Shown here piece by piece: positions 8,945-16,708 of a stretch of DNA of 39,294 bases. The translations under genes were made by a program, and so were the position numbers. The first letter of the stretch is position 1. Each line of letters begins with the position of its first letter. The notes under the pieces were generated by a model. It was not told where the DNA came from and ran no database searches. It saw nothing but the letters and a program-made list of their open reading frames with translations. Source of the DNA: JBFWUM01 sp050247255 (lineage in GTDB: Bacteria; Acidobacteriota; Vicinamibacteria; Vicinamibacterales; UBA2999); contig JBFWUM010000041.1 of assembly GCA_050247255.1 (NCBI GenBank), positions 1-39,294 of the forward strand. The letters run 5' to 3'.

Positions 8945-10040
8945 TCGCGATCACTTTCTCGACGATCGCCCGTGCCGCGTCCGGCCGCGCCAGTGCGCGC
9001 GCCGCCTCGCCCATCCGCCGCCGGCCCTCGACGTCTGCCGCCATCGACGTGATGGCGGCGGCGAGCGCATCTCCGGTCACGTTCCGCTGCTCCAGCATCC
9101 TGGCCGCGCCGCGCGTCACCATCGCCTCCGCGTTCCTGCGCTGGTGGTCGTCGGTGGCGGTCGGCAGCGGCACCAGGATCGACGGCCGCCCTGCCGCCAT
9201 CAGCTCGGCCACCGTCGTGGCGCCCGCTCGTGCCACGACCAGGTCGGCGCTCTTCATCTCCCGGTCCATGGCGTACAGGAACGGCTCGACGCGTGCCTCG
9301 AGGCCGGCGTTCCGGTATCCGTCGCGGACCATTTCCAGATCGCGCTCCCCTGTCTGGTGCGTGATCGCCAGTCGTGGTGTGGCGGCTGCCAGCCGCGGCG
9401 CTGCCTCCACCATGGCCACGTTGATCGCGTGCGCGCCCTGAGAGCCGCCAAAGACTAGGACCCGAGCCCCGCCGGAACTGAAGTCCCGGCGCTCCGTACG
9501 GTCATGCTGCCCATGCTCGCCCTCCTGCTCGAAGAACTCAGCCCGAACCGGATTGCCCGACACGAACGCGCGCCCGGCGAAGTGCGCCAGGCTCTCCGGG
9601 TAGGTCACCGCCGCGGCGTCGACGACGCGCGCCAGCAGCCGGTTGGTCAACCCAGGGGCCGCGTTCTGCTCCATCAACAGCGTCGGAATGCCGCGCAGCG
9701 CCGCCAGCAGCACCACCGGCCCCGAGCTGTAGCCGCCGACGCCGATCACCACGTTCGGCCGGCGGCGCGACAGTACCCGCCACGCATCGAGGGCGCTCAC
9801 CGGCACCAGGCCGACGCCGCGCGCCAGCGCCGGCAGCGACTTCCCCTTCAGCCCGGCGCTGCGGATGACATCCAGCTCGAAGCGCTCGCGCGGGATCACC
9901 CGCGATTCGATCCCGGCCGCCGTCCCGACGAACGTCACGTGCGCGTCGCCCCGCCGCGCCAGCAGCTCGCGCGCCACGGCGATTCCCGGGTACAGGTGCC
10001 CGCCCGTCCCGCCGCCCGTAATCAACACGCGCAGGCTCAC
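8934..10040 (-). CDS. murG: Lipid II synthase MurG
   Basis: This GT28-family membrane-associated transferase adds GlcNAc from UDP-GlcNAc to lipid I. The GTG at 10040 (GTGA overlap with the ftsW stop) gives a 368-residue protein beginning VSLRVLITGGGTGGHLYPG, with the first G loop at residues 9-15. The open frame continues upstream over ftsW but that extension is a shadow. Other motifs are VIGVGGYSSGPVVLLA, LMEQNAAPGLTNRLL, VFGGSQGAHAIN and SADLVVARAGATTVAELMA. A charged insertion (EQEGEHGQHDRTERRDFSSG) precedes GGSQGA and is probably a surface loop. Confidence 0.96.
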   Translation of the reverse strand: MSLRVLITGGGTGGHLYPGIAVARELLARRGDAHVTFVGTAAGIESRVIPRERFELDVIRSAGLKGKSLPALARGVGLVPVSALDAWRVLSRRRPNVVIGVGGYSSGPVVLLAALRGIPTLLMEQNAAPGLTNRLLARVVDAAAVTYPESLAHFAGRAFVSGNPVRAEFFEQEGEHGQHDRTERRDFSSGGARVLVFGGSQGAHAINVAMVEAAPRLAAATPRLAITHQTGERDLEMVRDGYRNAGLEARVEPFLYAMDREMKSADLVVARAGATTVAELMAAGRPSILVPLPTATDDHQRRNAEAMVTRGAARMLEQRNVTGDALAAAITSMAADVEGRRRMGEAARALARPDAARAIVEKVIAIAR

Positions 10041-11137
10041 GCATCCGTACTTTCGTGTTGCGAGATGTTCAACAGCACGCCGATCGCCAGCATGTTGATC
10101 AGCAGCGACGAGCCGCCGGAGCTGACGAGCGGCAGCGGGATTCCCTTGGTCGGCGTCAGCCCGAGCACCATGCTCATGTTGATGAACGCCTGCACCGCCA
10201 CCATCGTCGTGAAGCCGAGCGCGACGAACGACCCGAACGTGTCCTCGGCGCGCATCGAGATGCGGAGCCCGCGCCAGGCAATCACGCAGAAGCTGAGCAG
10301 GATGGCCGTGGTGCCGAGCAGCCCGAGTTCCTCGCCGATCACCGCGAAGATGAAGTCGGTGTGCGGTTCCGGCAGGTAGAACAGCTTCTGCACGCCGCCC
10401 ATCAGGCCGCGGCCGAGGATGCCGCCGGTGCCGACCGCGATCTCCGACTGGATGATCTGGAAGCCGGCGCCAAGCGGATCGGCCCACGGGTCAAGGAAGG
10501 CCAGCAACCGGCGCCGTCGGTACGGCGCCGCCACCAGCACGACTGCCAGCGCCGGCAGCGCCACGAGCGCCGTCCCGACGAGGTACTTCCAGGAGAGACC
10601 CGCGGCAAAGATCAGCGACGCCACCACCAGCAGCAGCGCGATCGACGTGCCAAAGTCGGGCTGCAGCATGATGAGCACGGTCATCGCGCCGACGACAATG
10701 CCGATCGGCAGCAGCGAGTAGCGCAGGTCGTCGATGCGGTGCATGCGACGCTCGAGCACCAGCGCCGTGAAGAAGACCGCGGCGACCTTCGCCAGCTCGG
10801 ACGGCTGGATGCCCAGGCCGCCGAAGCCGAACCAGCGCCGCGTGCCGTTGATCGGCGACGAGAACAGCACGGCCACGAGCATCAGCCCGACCGCGGCCAG
10901 CAGCCCCCAGATGAACGTGTCGTTGCGGTAGAAGCGGTAGTCGACCTTCATCGCCACCGCCATGACGGCGAGGCCGAGCACGCTCCAGAGCGACTGCCGG
11001 GTCAGGAACAGGTAGGGCGCCTCGAAGCGCTCCATCGCCAGTACGGCCGAGGCGCTCCAGACCATGACGATGCTCGCGCACACGAGCAGCAGCGTGGCCG
11101 TGAATAACACCTTGTCCGACTTGAGCTTACGAGCCAT
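10037..11137 (-). CDS. ftsW: Septal peptidoglycan polymerase FtsW (SEDS family)
   Basis: This 366-residue polytopic membrane protein has about ten hydrophobic segments. SEDS landmarks include NGTRRWFGFGGLGIQPSELA, LLIMLQPDFGTSI-type sequence (seen as LIMLQPDFGTSIALLL), and the C-terminal TKGIPLPLVSSGGSSLL. Its place next to murG and with ftsI in the same operon supports FtsW rather than RodA. ATG at 11137 has AGGTGG eight bases upstream. The 157 bp before it are the only sizeable gap within the dcw operon. Confidence 0.95.
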   Translation of the reverse strand: MARKLKSDKVLFTATLLLVCASIVMVWSASAVLAMERFEAPYLFLTRQSLWSVLGLAVMAVAMKVDYRFYRNDTFIWGLLAAVGLMLVAVLFSSPINGTRRWFGFGGLGIQPSELAKVAAVFFTALVLERRMHRIDDLRYSLLPIGIVVGAMTVLIMLQPDFGTSIALLLVVASLIFAAGLSWKYLVGTALVALPALAVVLVAAPYRRRRLLAFLDPWADPLGAGFQIIQSEIAVGTGGILGRGLMGGVQKLFYLPEPHTDFIFAVIGEELGLLGTTAILLSFCVIAWRGLRISMRAEDTFGSFVALGFTTMVAVQAFINMSMVLGLTPTKGIPLPLVSSGGSSLLINMLAIGVLLNISQHESTDA

Positions 11138-11181
11138 CTAAAGTTCCACCTGCTCAGACCGAAACATTGCTAGGATCCGCA

Positions 11182-11302
11182 AACGGTCAGCAGTCGCCAG
11201 CCGGCCCGTGGAATGGGACACCCACCTCACAGACCGGGGTAGTCTGTGTTCCCAGCGGTAGGCTCCCACCCGCGCCGAGCCGACTGACGACTGCTCACCG
11301 TT
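11182..11302. repeat. 121-bp palindromic element between murD and ftsW
   Basis: The outer arms at 11182-11204 and 11280-11302 are reverse complements at 20 of 23 positions. Nested inside, CACAGAC (11228-11234) and GTCTGTG (11242-11248) form a perfect 7-bp stem around CGGGGTA, extended by TGGGA (11214) and TTCCCA (11249-11254). The right outer arm covers the last codons and the TGA (11295-11297) of murD. It could act as an attenuator, an mRNA processing site or a mobile palindromic element. Apart from this, 11138-11181 holds only the ftsW leader. Confidence 0.75.
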
Positions 11303-12668
11303 TTTCAGATCCACCGTTCAGCCGCATCACCTCGTCTTTGAACGCCCGTCCGCGTTCCGCGTAGTCCCTGAACCAGTCGAAGCTGGAACACGCCGGCGCC
11401 AGCAGCACCACGCCGTCCGGCCGGGCCGCCTCGAACGCCCGCTCGACCGCATCGCGCATCGACTGCGCCAGCATCACCGGCACCTCGCCCGAGAGCGCCT
11501 CGCGCACGCGCGGCGCCGCCTCGCCGATCGCCACGACGCGGCCGCCGTGGGCGACGATCGGCGCCGCGAGGTCGCCGAAGTCGCCACCCTTGTAGCGCCC
11601 GCCGACGATGGCCACGACGCGCCGTTCGAAGCTTTCAATCGATCGCTGTGCCGCCTCGACGTTGGTCGCCTTCGAGTCGTTGACGAACAGCACCCCGTCG
11701 ATCTCGGCCACCGGCTCCATCACGTGCTCCAGCCCGTGGAAGCCGCGCAGCGCCGCCACCATGTGCTGCGGCTGCGCGCCGGCGACGTAGCTGATCGCCG
11801 CCGCGGCGAGCACGTTGTTCAACATGTGCCGCCCCGGCAGCTCGATGGCGTCGAGCGGGATCAGCCGCTCGACGTCCGTGCCGGTGCGCCGCACGATCCA
11901 TTCGTCCTCGGCGACGAAGCCGTCGGTCACGGTCCCTTCGAGCGAGAAGCGCACGCGCCTGGCTGGCGTCGCCGCCCCCTGCTTCACCACCACCGGGTCG
12001 TCCGCGTTCAGCACCGCCCAGTCGGCCTCCGTCTGGTTGAGGAAGATCCGCGCCTTCGCCGCCGCGTAGGCGTCGACCGTCGGATGCCGATCCAGGTGGT
12101 CGTCGGCGAAGTTGAGCCACGCCGCGATCCACGGGTGGAACGTCGTCGTCGTTTCCAGCTGGAAGCTGCTCACCTCGACGACGTGAATCGTGTCGGGCGT
12201 CGACTCCTCCACCTGGGCGCTCAGCGGGACGCCGATGTTGCCGCCGATGACCGCGCGCCGGCCGGCGGCCGTCAGCACGCGCCCGACCAGCGTGGTCGTG
12301 GTCGACTTCCCCTTGGTGCCGGTGATCGCGACGATCGGCCCCTGCACCCAGCGTGACGCGAGCTCGAGCTCGCCGATGCACTCGACGTCGTTGCTGCGGG
12401 CGCCGTCGAACACCGGCTGCTCGAGCGGCACGCCCGGGCTGACGACGATCAGGTCCGCCTCGGCCAGCGTCGCCGCCTGGTGGCCGCCGAGCTCCAGCGC
12501 CACGCCGGCGGCGCGCAGCCGATCGGCGTCCTCGAAGGCGTCCCGCGTCTCGGTCAGCGTCACGCGAGCCCCCCGCCGCGCCAGCAGTTCCGCCGCCGCA
12601 ATCCCGCTTCGCGCCGCGCCCACCACCACGACCCTGCGACCGGCGACCGTGAACTCCTCTGCTGCCAC
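11295..12668 (-). CDS. murD: UDP-N-acetylmuramoyl-L-alanine--D-glutamate ligase MurD
   Basis: This 457-residue cytoplasmic ligase adds D-glutamate. Motifs are VVVGAARSGIAAAELLARRG (UDP site), the P-loop AITGTKGKSTTTTLVG, NDSKATNVEA (nucleotide/ribose contacts) and the MurD-specific C-terminal LLAPACSSFDWFRDYAERGR. It begins with GTG at 12668, four bases after the mraY stop. The last residues (SEKR) and the stop lie inside the right arm of the palindrome that follows. Confidence 0.96.
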   Translation of the reverse strand: MAAEEFTVAGRRVVVVGAARSGIAAAELLARRGARVTLTETRDAFEDADRLRAAGVALELGGHQAATLAEADLIVVSPGVPLEQPVFDGARSNDVECIGELELASRWVQGPIVAITGTKGKSTTTTLVGRVLTAAGRRAVIGGNIGVPLSAQVEESTPDTIHVVEVSSFQLETTTTFHPWIAAWLNFADDHLDRHPTVDAYAAAKARIFLNQTEADWAVLNADDPVVVKQGAATPARRVRFSLEGTVTDGFVAEDEWIVRRTGTDVERLIPLDAIELPGRHMLNNVLAAAAISYVAGAQPQHMVAALRGFHGLEHVMEPVAEIDGVLFVNDSKATNVEAAQRSIESFERRVVAIVGGRYKGGDFGDLAAPIVAHGGRVVAIGEAAPRVREALSGEVPVMLAQSMRDAVERAFEAARPDGVVLLAPACSSFDWFRDYAERGRAFKDEVMRLNGGSEKR

Positions 12669-12672
12669 CGCA

Positions 12673-13758
12673 TCACCGCAGTTTCAGCGTCGTCAGGCTG
12701 AACAGCGCAAAGACGATCGCCACGATGAGGAAACGGGTGATGACCTTGGGCTCGCTCCATCCGATCAATTCGAAGTGATGGTGGAGCGGCGACATGCGGA
12801 ACACCCGCTTGCCGGTCAGCTTGAAGGAGGACACCTGGATGATCACGGACAGCGCTTCGAGCACGAAGACGCCGCCGACGATGATCAGCAGCAGTTCCTG
12901 CTTGATGAGAATGGCGACGGTGCCGAGCGCGCCCCCCAGCGCGAGCGAGCCGACGTCGCCCATGAAGATCTCGGCGGGGTACGAGTTGTACCAGAGGAAG
13001 CCGAGGCTGGCGCCGACCAGCGCGCCGCAGAAGATCGTCAGCTCGCCGGCGGGCGGGAAGCGCACGATCAGCAGGTACTGCGCCAGCACGGCATGGCCGG
13101 TGACGTAGGCGAGCGCGGTGAAGGCAGCTGCCGCCACCGCGAACGTGCTGATCGCCAGCCCGTCGAGTCCGTCGGTGAGGTTCACCGCGTTGGTCGCGCT
13201 CACCAGCACGAACACGGCGAACGGCACGTAGAAGATGCCGAGGTCCGGGATGAGGTTCTTGAAGAACGGGAAGATCAGCCGCGTGTTGTACAGGTTCTCG
13301 CTGGCAAGCGCCATCAGCGCGAGCCCGACGCCCAGCCCGATGACGATCTGCCCGCCCATCTTGTAGCGCGGCAGCAGCCCGTGGTGCGAGCGGCGCGTGA
13401 TCTTCAGGTAGTCGTCGGCAAACCCGACCGCGCCGAAGCCGGCCGTGGCGAGCACCGCAATCCAGATGTACGGGTTGGTCAGGTCGGCCCAGAGCAGCGT
13501 CGGCGTGAGCGCGGCCGCAAGAATCAGCAGTCCGCCCATCGTCGGCGTCCCGGCCTTGGCCCGATGCGACTGCGGTCCTTCCTGCCGGATAACCTGCCCG
13601 ATCTGGAAGTCGCGCAGTTTGCGAATGAGCCACGGGCCGAGGGCCAGGCTGATCGCCAGCGCCGTCAGGCTGGCGGCCGCCGTGCGGAACGTGATGTAGC
13701 GCGTCACGTTGAGCACGGGGATGAGGTCGTTCAGCGGGAAGAGCAGGTGGTAGAGCAT
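12673..13758 (-). CDS. mraY: Phospho-N-acetylmuramoyl-pentapeptide-transferase MraY
   Basis: This 361-residue integral membrane enzyme transfers phospho-MurNAc-pentapeptide to undecaprenyl phosphate, making lipid I. It has about ten hydrophobic segments and the family motifs RAKAGTPTMGGLLI, the aspartate-rich FADDYLKITRRSHHGL, ATNAVNLTDGLDGLA and the histidine motif MSPLHHHFELIGW. Its length is typical. The start ATG overlaps the murF stop as ATGA. Confidence 0.97.
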   Translation of the reverse strand: MLYHLLFPLNDLIPVLNVTRYITFRTAAASLTALAISLALGPWLIRKLRDFQIGQVIRQEGPQSHRAKAGTPTMGGLLILAAALTPTLLWADLTNPYIWIAVLATAGFGAVGFADDYLKITRRSHHGLLPRYKMGGQIVIGLGVGLALMALASENLYNTRLIFPFFKNLIPDLGIFYVPFAVFVLVSATNAVNLTDGLDGLAISTFAVAAAAFTALAYVTGHAVLAQYLLIVRFPPAGELTIFCGALVGASLGFLWYNSYPAEIFMGDVGSLALGGALGTVAILIKQELLLIIVGGVFVLEALSVIIQVSSFKLTGKRVFRMSPLHHHFELIGWSEPKVITRFLIVAIVFALFSLTTLKLR

Positions 13759-15194
13759 CAGGCGTGCTCTCCCGCAATGCGATCCGCGATGGTGTCGGTG
13801 CGCGACCCGCGCGATCCCTTGACGAGGACGAGGTCACCGGGCCGCAGCGCCGCGGCCACGGCCGGGGCGGCCGCCTCGCTCGAATCGAAGTGGCTGACGG
13901 CATCCGCGGAAAGCCCCGCGTCCACCGCCGCCCGCGCCAGCGCGCGCGCCGGCGCGCCGCCGACGGCAAACAGCAGGCCGGCGCCGGATGCGGCCGCGGC
14001 GCGGCCGCACTCCTCGTGCAGCCGCACGGCATGGTCGCCAAGCTCGAGCATCTCGCCGAGCACCACGACTTTCCGTGCCGCCGAGGCATCCCGGGCGACG
14101 ACGTCGAGCGCGCGACGCAGCGCCGACGGGCTCGAGTTGTACGAGTCGTCGATCAGCGTGATCCCGCCCGACAGCCGGCGCACCGCGCCTCGCCGATCGG
14201 CCGGCGTGAGGCGGCCAACCCTCGCGGCGATCTCGTCGAGTTCGACGCCGGAGTCCAGGGCGACGGCCGACGCCGCCAGCACGTTCGACAGGTTGCCGCG
14301 TCCGAGCAGCGGCGTCTGGATTGGACGGCTTCCCGTCGCGGTCACGAGCCGCGCCCGGGTCCCGTCCACACCGAGGTCTTCCACCGCCTCGGCGCGGACG
14401 TCGGCGCGCTCGCTCAACCCGAACGAGAGCTTCCGGCCGATGAATGCGCCAACCCGTGCCGTGACACGCGGGTCGTCGGCGTTGTAGACCAGCAGGTCGC
14501 CGCGGCCGGCGCCTTCGAGGATCTCGGCCTTGGCGTCGGCAATCGCGTCGGGGGAGGCGAAGAAGCCAAGGTGGGCGTCGCCGACGTTGGTCCAGACACG
14601 AACATCGGGTTCGGCGATCGCCACGAGCGTGCGGATCTCTCCCGGATGGTTCATGCCCAGTTCCATCACCGCGACATCGGGGCGCTCGCGCAGCTGCAGC
14701 AGCGAGAGCGGCAGCCCGATGTGGTTGTTCAGGTTCCCCTTGTTCTTCACCACGCGGAAGGTCGCCGACAGCAGCTCCGCGATGGCCTCCTTGGTCGTCG
14801 TCTTGCCGGCGCTGCCGGTGATGGCAATGACCTTCGTCCCGGCCTCCCGGCGCACGGCGTGCGCCAGGTCCTGCAGCGCCTTGAGCGTGTCGCCGACCTC
14901 GATGACCCCGTAGGGCGCCCCCTGCAATCCGTCGGGCACCCCTTTACGGGGTGCCGCGCGGCGCCCCGTAAAGGGGCGCCCCACGATCACGCCGCTCGCG
15001 CCGCGGGCCAGCACGTCGTCGACGAATGCGTGCGCGTCGAACCGCTCGCCGCGCAGCGCGACGAAGAAGTCGCCCGGCTGCAGCGTCCGCGAATCGGTCG
15101 TCACCGGGCCGATCACGGCGTCCGGGTCGCCCGACGCCAGCCGCCCGCCAACGGCGCGCGCCACCCACCCGAGCGTCAGCGTGAGCGCGCTCAC
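13758..15194 (-). CDS. murF: UDP-MurNAc-tripeptide--D-Ala-D-Ala ligase MurF, with palindrome-encoded insert
   Basis: This 478-residue cytoplasmic ligase adds D-Ala-D-Ala. It shows VTTDSRTLQPGDFFVALRGE (N-terminal UDP-substrate domain), the P-loop AITGSAGKTTTKEAI, NKGNLNNHIGLPLSLL and the C-terminal LIDDSYNSSPSALRRAL. GTG at 15194 overlaps the murE stop. Residues 72-87 (GRPFTGRRAAPRKGVP) are encoded by two back-to-back palindromes at 14935-14980. They sit in the loop before GVIEVGDTLKALQDLAH, where MurF proteins normally pass directly to that strand. The insert keeps the frame, and the ligase motifs on both sides are intact, so the enzyme is probably functional. Confidence 0.96.
   Translation of the reverse strand: MSALTLTLGWVARAVGGRLASGDPDAVIGPVTTDSRTLQPGDFFVALRGERFDAHAFVDDVLARGASGVIVGRPFTGRRAAPRKGVPDGLQGAPYGVIEVGDTLKALQDLAHAVRREAGTKVIAITGSAGKTTTKEAIAELLSATFRVVKNKGNLNNHIGLPLSLLQLRERPDVAVMELGMNHPGEIRTLVAIAEPDVRVWTNVGDAHLGFFASPDAIADAKAEILEGAGRGDLLVYNADDPRVTARVGAFIGRKLSFGLSERADVRAEAVEDLGVDGTRARLVTATGSRPIQTPLLGRGNLSNVLAASAVALDSGVELDEIAARVGRLTPADRRGAVRRLSGGITLIDDSYNSSPSALRRALDVVARDASAARKVVVLGEMLELGDHAVRLHEECGRAAAASGAGLLFAVGGAPARALARAAVDAGLSADAVSHFDSSEAAAPAVAAALRPGDLVLVKGSRGSRTDTIADRIAGEHA
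14935..14980. repeat. Inverted pair of palindromic repeats inside murF
   Basis: The first palindrome (14935-14955) has an 8-bp stem GGCACCCC/GGGGTGCC and loop TTTAC. The second (14960-14980) has stem GGCGCCCC/GGGGCGCC and loop GTAAA. Four bases separate them, and each is nearly the reverse complement of the other, so the pair is itself an inverted repeat. The first is identical, in opposite orientation, to the 783-803 element. The pair adds about 14-16 codons to murF without breaking it. Confidence 0.85.
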
Positions 15195-16708
15195 CGGACG
15201 CGCGACCTCACGCGCCTGGCGTCCAACGCGTCGCGCGCGACCGTGACGTCGTCGAAGGGATGGACCTCCCCGGCGACCTCCTGGTACTTCTCGTGCCCCT
15301 TGCCGGCAATCAGCACCACGTCGCCCGCGGCGGCCTGGTCGATCGCAAAGTGAATCGCCTCGCGCCGATCGGCAATCGCGTGCACGACGGCGTTCCGCGT
15401 CCGCACCTCCGGCTCCGCCCCGCGCCGCACTTCCTCGATGATGCGGAGCGGGTCCTCTCCCCGCGGGTTGTCCGAGGTGATGACCACCGCGTCGCTCATG
15501 CGCGCGGCCACCATCCCCATCAGCGGCCGCTTGGTGCGGTCCCGATCGCCGCCGGCGCCGAACACGGTCGCCAGCCCGCGTGAGGCGAGCGGGCGGGCGG
15601 TCTCGAGCAGGTTGCGCAGCGCATCGTCGGTGTGGGCGTAGTCGACCACGACCACGACATCGTCTTCGGGACCCGACACGACCTCGAACCGCCCGGGCAC
15701 GCCCGGCAGCAGCGCCAGGCCGCGTTCGATGGCGTCGAGCGGCACGCCGAGCGCGGCGGCGGTGCCCACCGCGGCGAGGATGTTGTAGACGTTTGGCTTG
15801 CCGACCAGCCGCGAGCGGACGTGCACGGCGCCCTGCGGCGTCCGCACGTCGAACTCGAGGCCGCTCATCGAGTACGACAGCGGACCCGGCGACACGTCGG
15901 CCGGCTTGTTGATGCCGTAGGTCATCGGCCGCCCGGCAGTCTCGATCAGCGCCGCCGCGCGCGGATCGTCGGCGTTGATGAGCGCGGGGGCATCCGCCGG
16001 CAGCAGCTCGAAGAGCCGCCGCTTGGCCGCGAAGTAGTCCTCCATGCCGTCATGGAAGTCGAGGTGATCGCGCGTCAGGTTGGTGAACACCCCGGCGGCG
16101 AAGCGAATGCCGTCGGCGCGCCGCAGCGCCAGCGCGTGCGACGAGACCTCCATCACGCAGGCACGGCAGCCGGCATCGACCATCTGCCGCATCAGCCCCT
16201 GCAGCTCGGGCGCTTCCGGCGTGGTGCGCGTCGCCGTGAGCTCGCGGTCGCCAATGCGGTAGGCCACAGTGCCCATCAGCCCGCTCTTCATGCCGGCGGC
16301 GTCGAAGATGGCGGTGATCAGGTACGCGGTCGTGGTCTTGCCGTTGGTGCCGGTGACGCCGACCACCGACAGCTGCCGGCTGGGGTGGCCGGAGAACTCC
16401 GCCGACAGCAGCGCGAGCGCCAACCGCGCGTCGGTGACCGTGACCCAGTCGCGCGGCACGGCGCCATCGGCGCGGCGCTCCACGATCACGGCTGCCGCCC
16501 CCGCGGCGATCGCCGCCGGCGCGAAGTCGGCGCCGTCGGCCTTCAGCCCGCGCAGCGCGACGTAGACGAACCCGGGGCCGACACGGCGCGAATCGTGGGT
16601 GACGCCGGTGCACTCGGTGTCCAGCCCGCGGGCGTCGGCGGGCATGTCCATGTGCTGATCGGGCGGCAATGCCTGCGCAAACGCCTGCAGCAGCTGGCGG
16701 ACCGTCAT
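15191..16708 (-). CDS. murE: UDP-MurNAc-L-Ala-D-Glu--meso-diaminopimelate ligase MurE
   Basis: This 505-residue ligase adds the third stem amino acid. The P-loop is VGVTGTNGKTTTAYLI; MEVSSHALALRRADG and TNLTRDHLDFHDGMEDYFAAK are typical MurE segments. The substrate-choosing motif reads TSDNPRGEDP; DNPR marks meso-diaminopimelate enzymes, whereas lysine enzymes carry a different motif. The cell wall is therefore predicted to be of the mDAP type. The ATG overlaps the ftsI stop. Confidence 0.96.
   Translation of the reverse strand: MTVRQLLQAFAQALPPDQHMDMPADARGLDTECTGVTHDSRRVGPGFVYVALRGLKADGADFAPAAIAAGAAAVIVERRADGAVPRDWVTVTDARLALALLSAEFSGHPSRQLSVVGVTGTNGKTTTAYLITAIFDAAGMKSGLMGTVAYRIGDRELTATRTTPEAPELQGLMRQMVDAGCRACVMEVSSHALALRRADGIRFAAGVFTNLTRDHLDFHDGMEDYFAAKRRLFELLPADAPALINADDPRAAALIETAGRPMTYGINKPADVSPGPLSYSMSGLEFDVRTPQGAVHVRSRLVGKPNVYNILAAVGTAAALGVPLDAIERGLALLPGVPGRFEVVSGPEDDVVVVVDYAHTDDALRNLLETARPLASRGLATVFGAGGDRDRTKRPLMGMVAARMSDAVVITSDNPRGEDPLRIIEEVRRGAEPEVRTRNAVVHAIADRREAIHFAIDQAAAGDVVLIAGKGHEKYQEVAGEVHPFDDVTVARDALDARRVRSRVR

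Noticed and set aside
13764..15353. 529-residue plus-strand frame antisense to murF
   Set aside because: Shadow of murF; no motif, Arg/His/Asp-rich.
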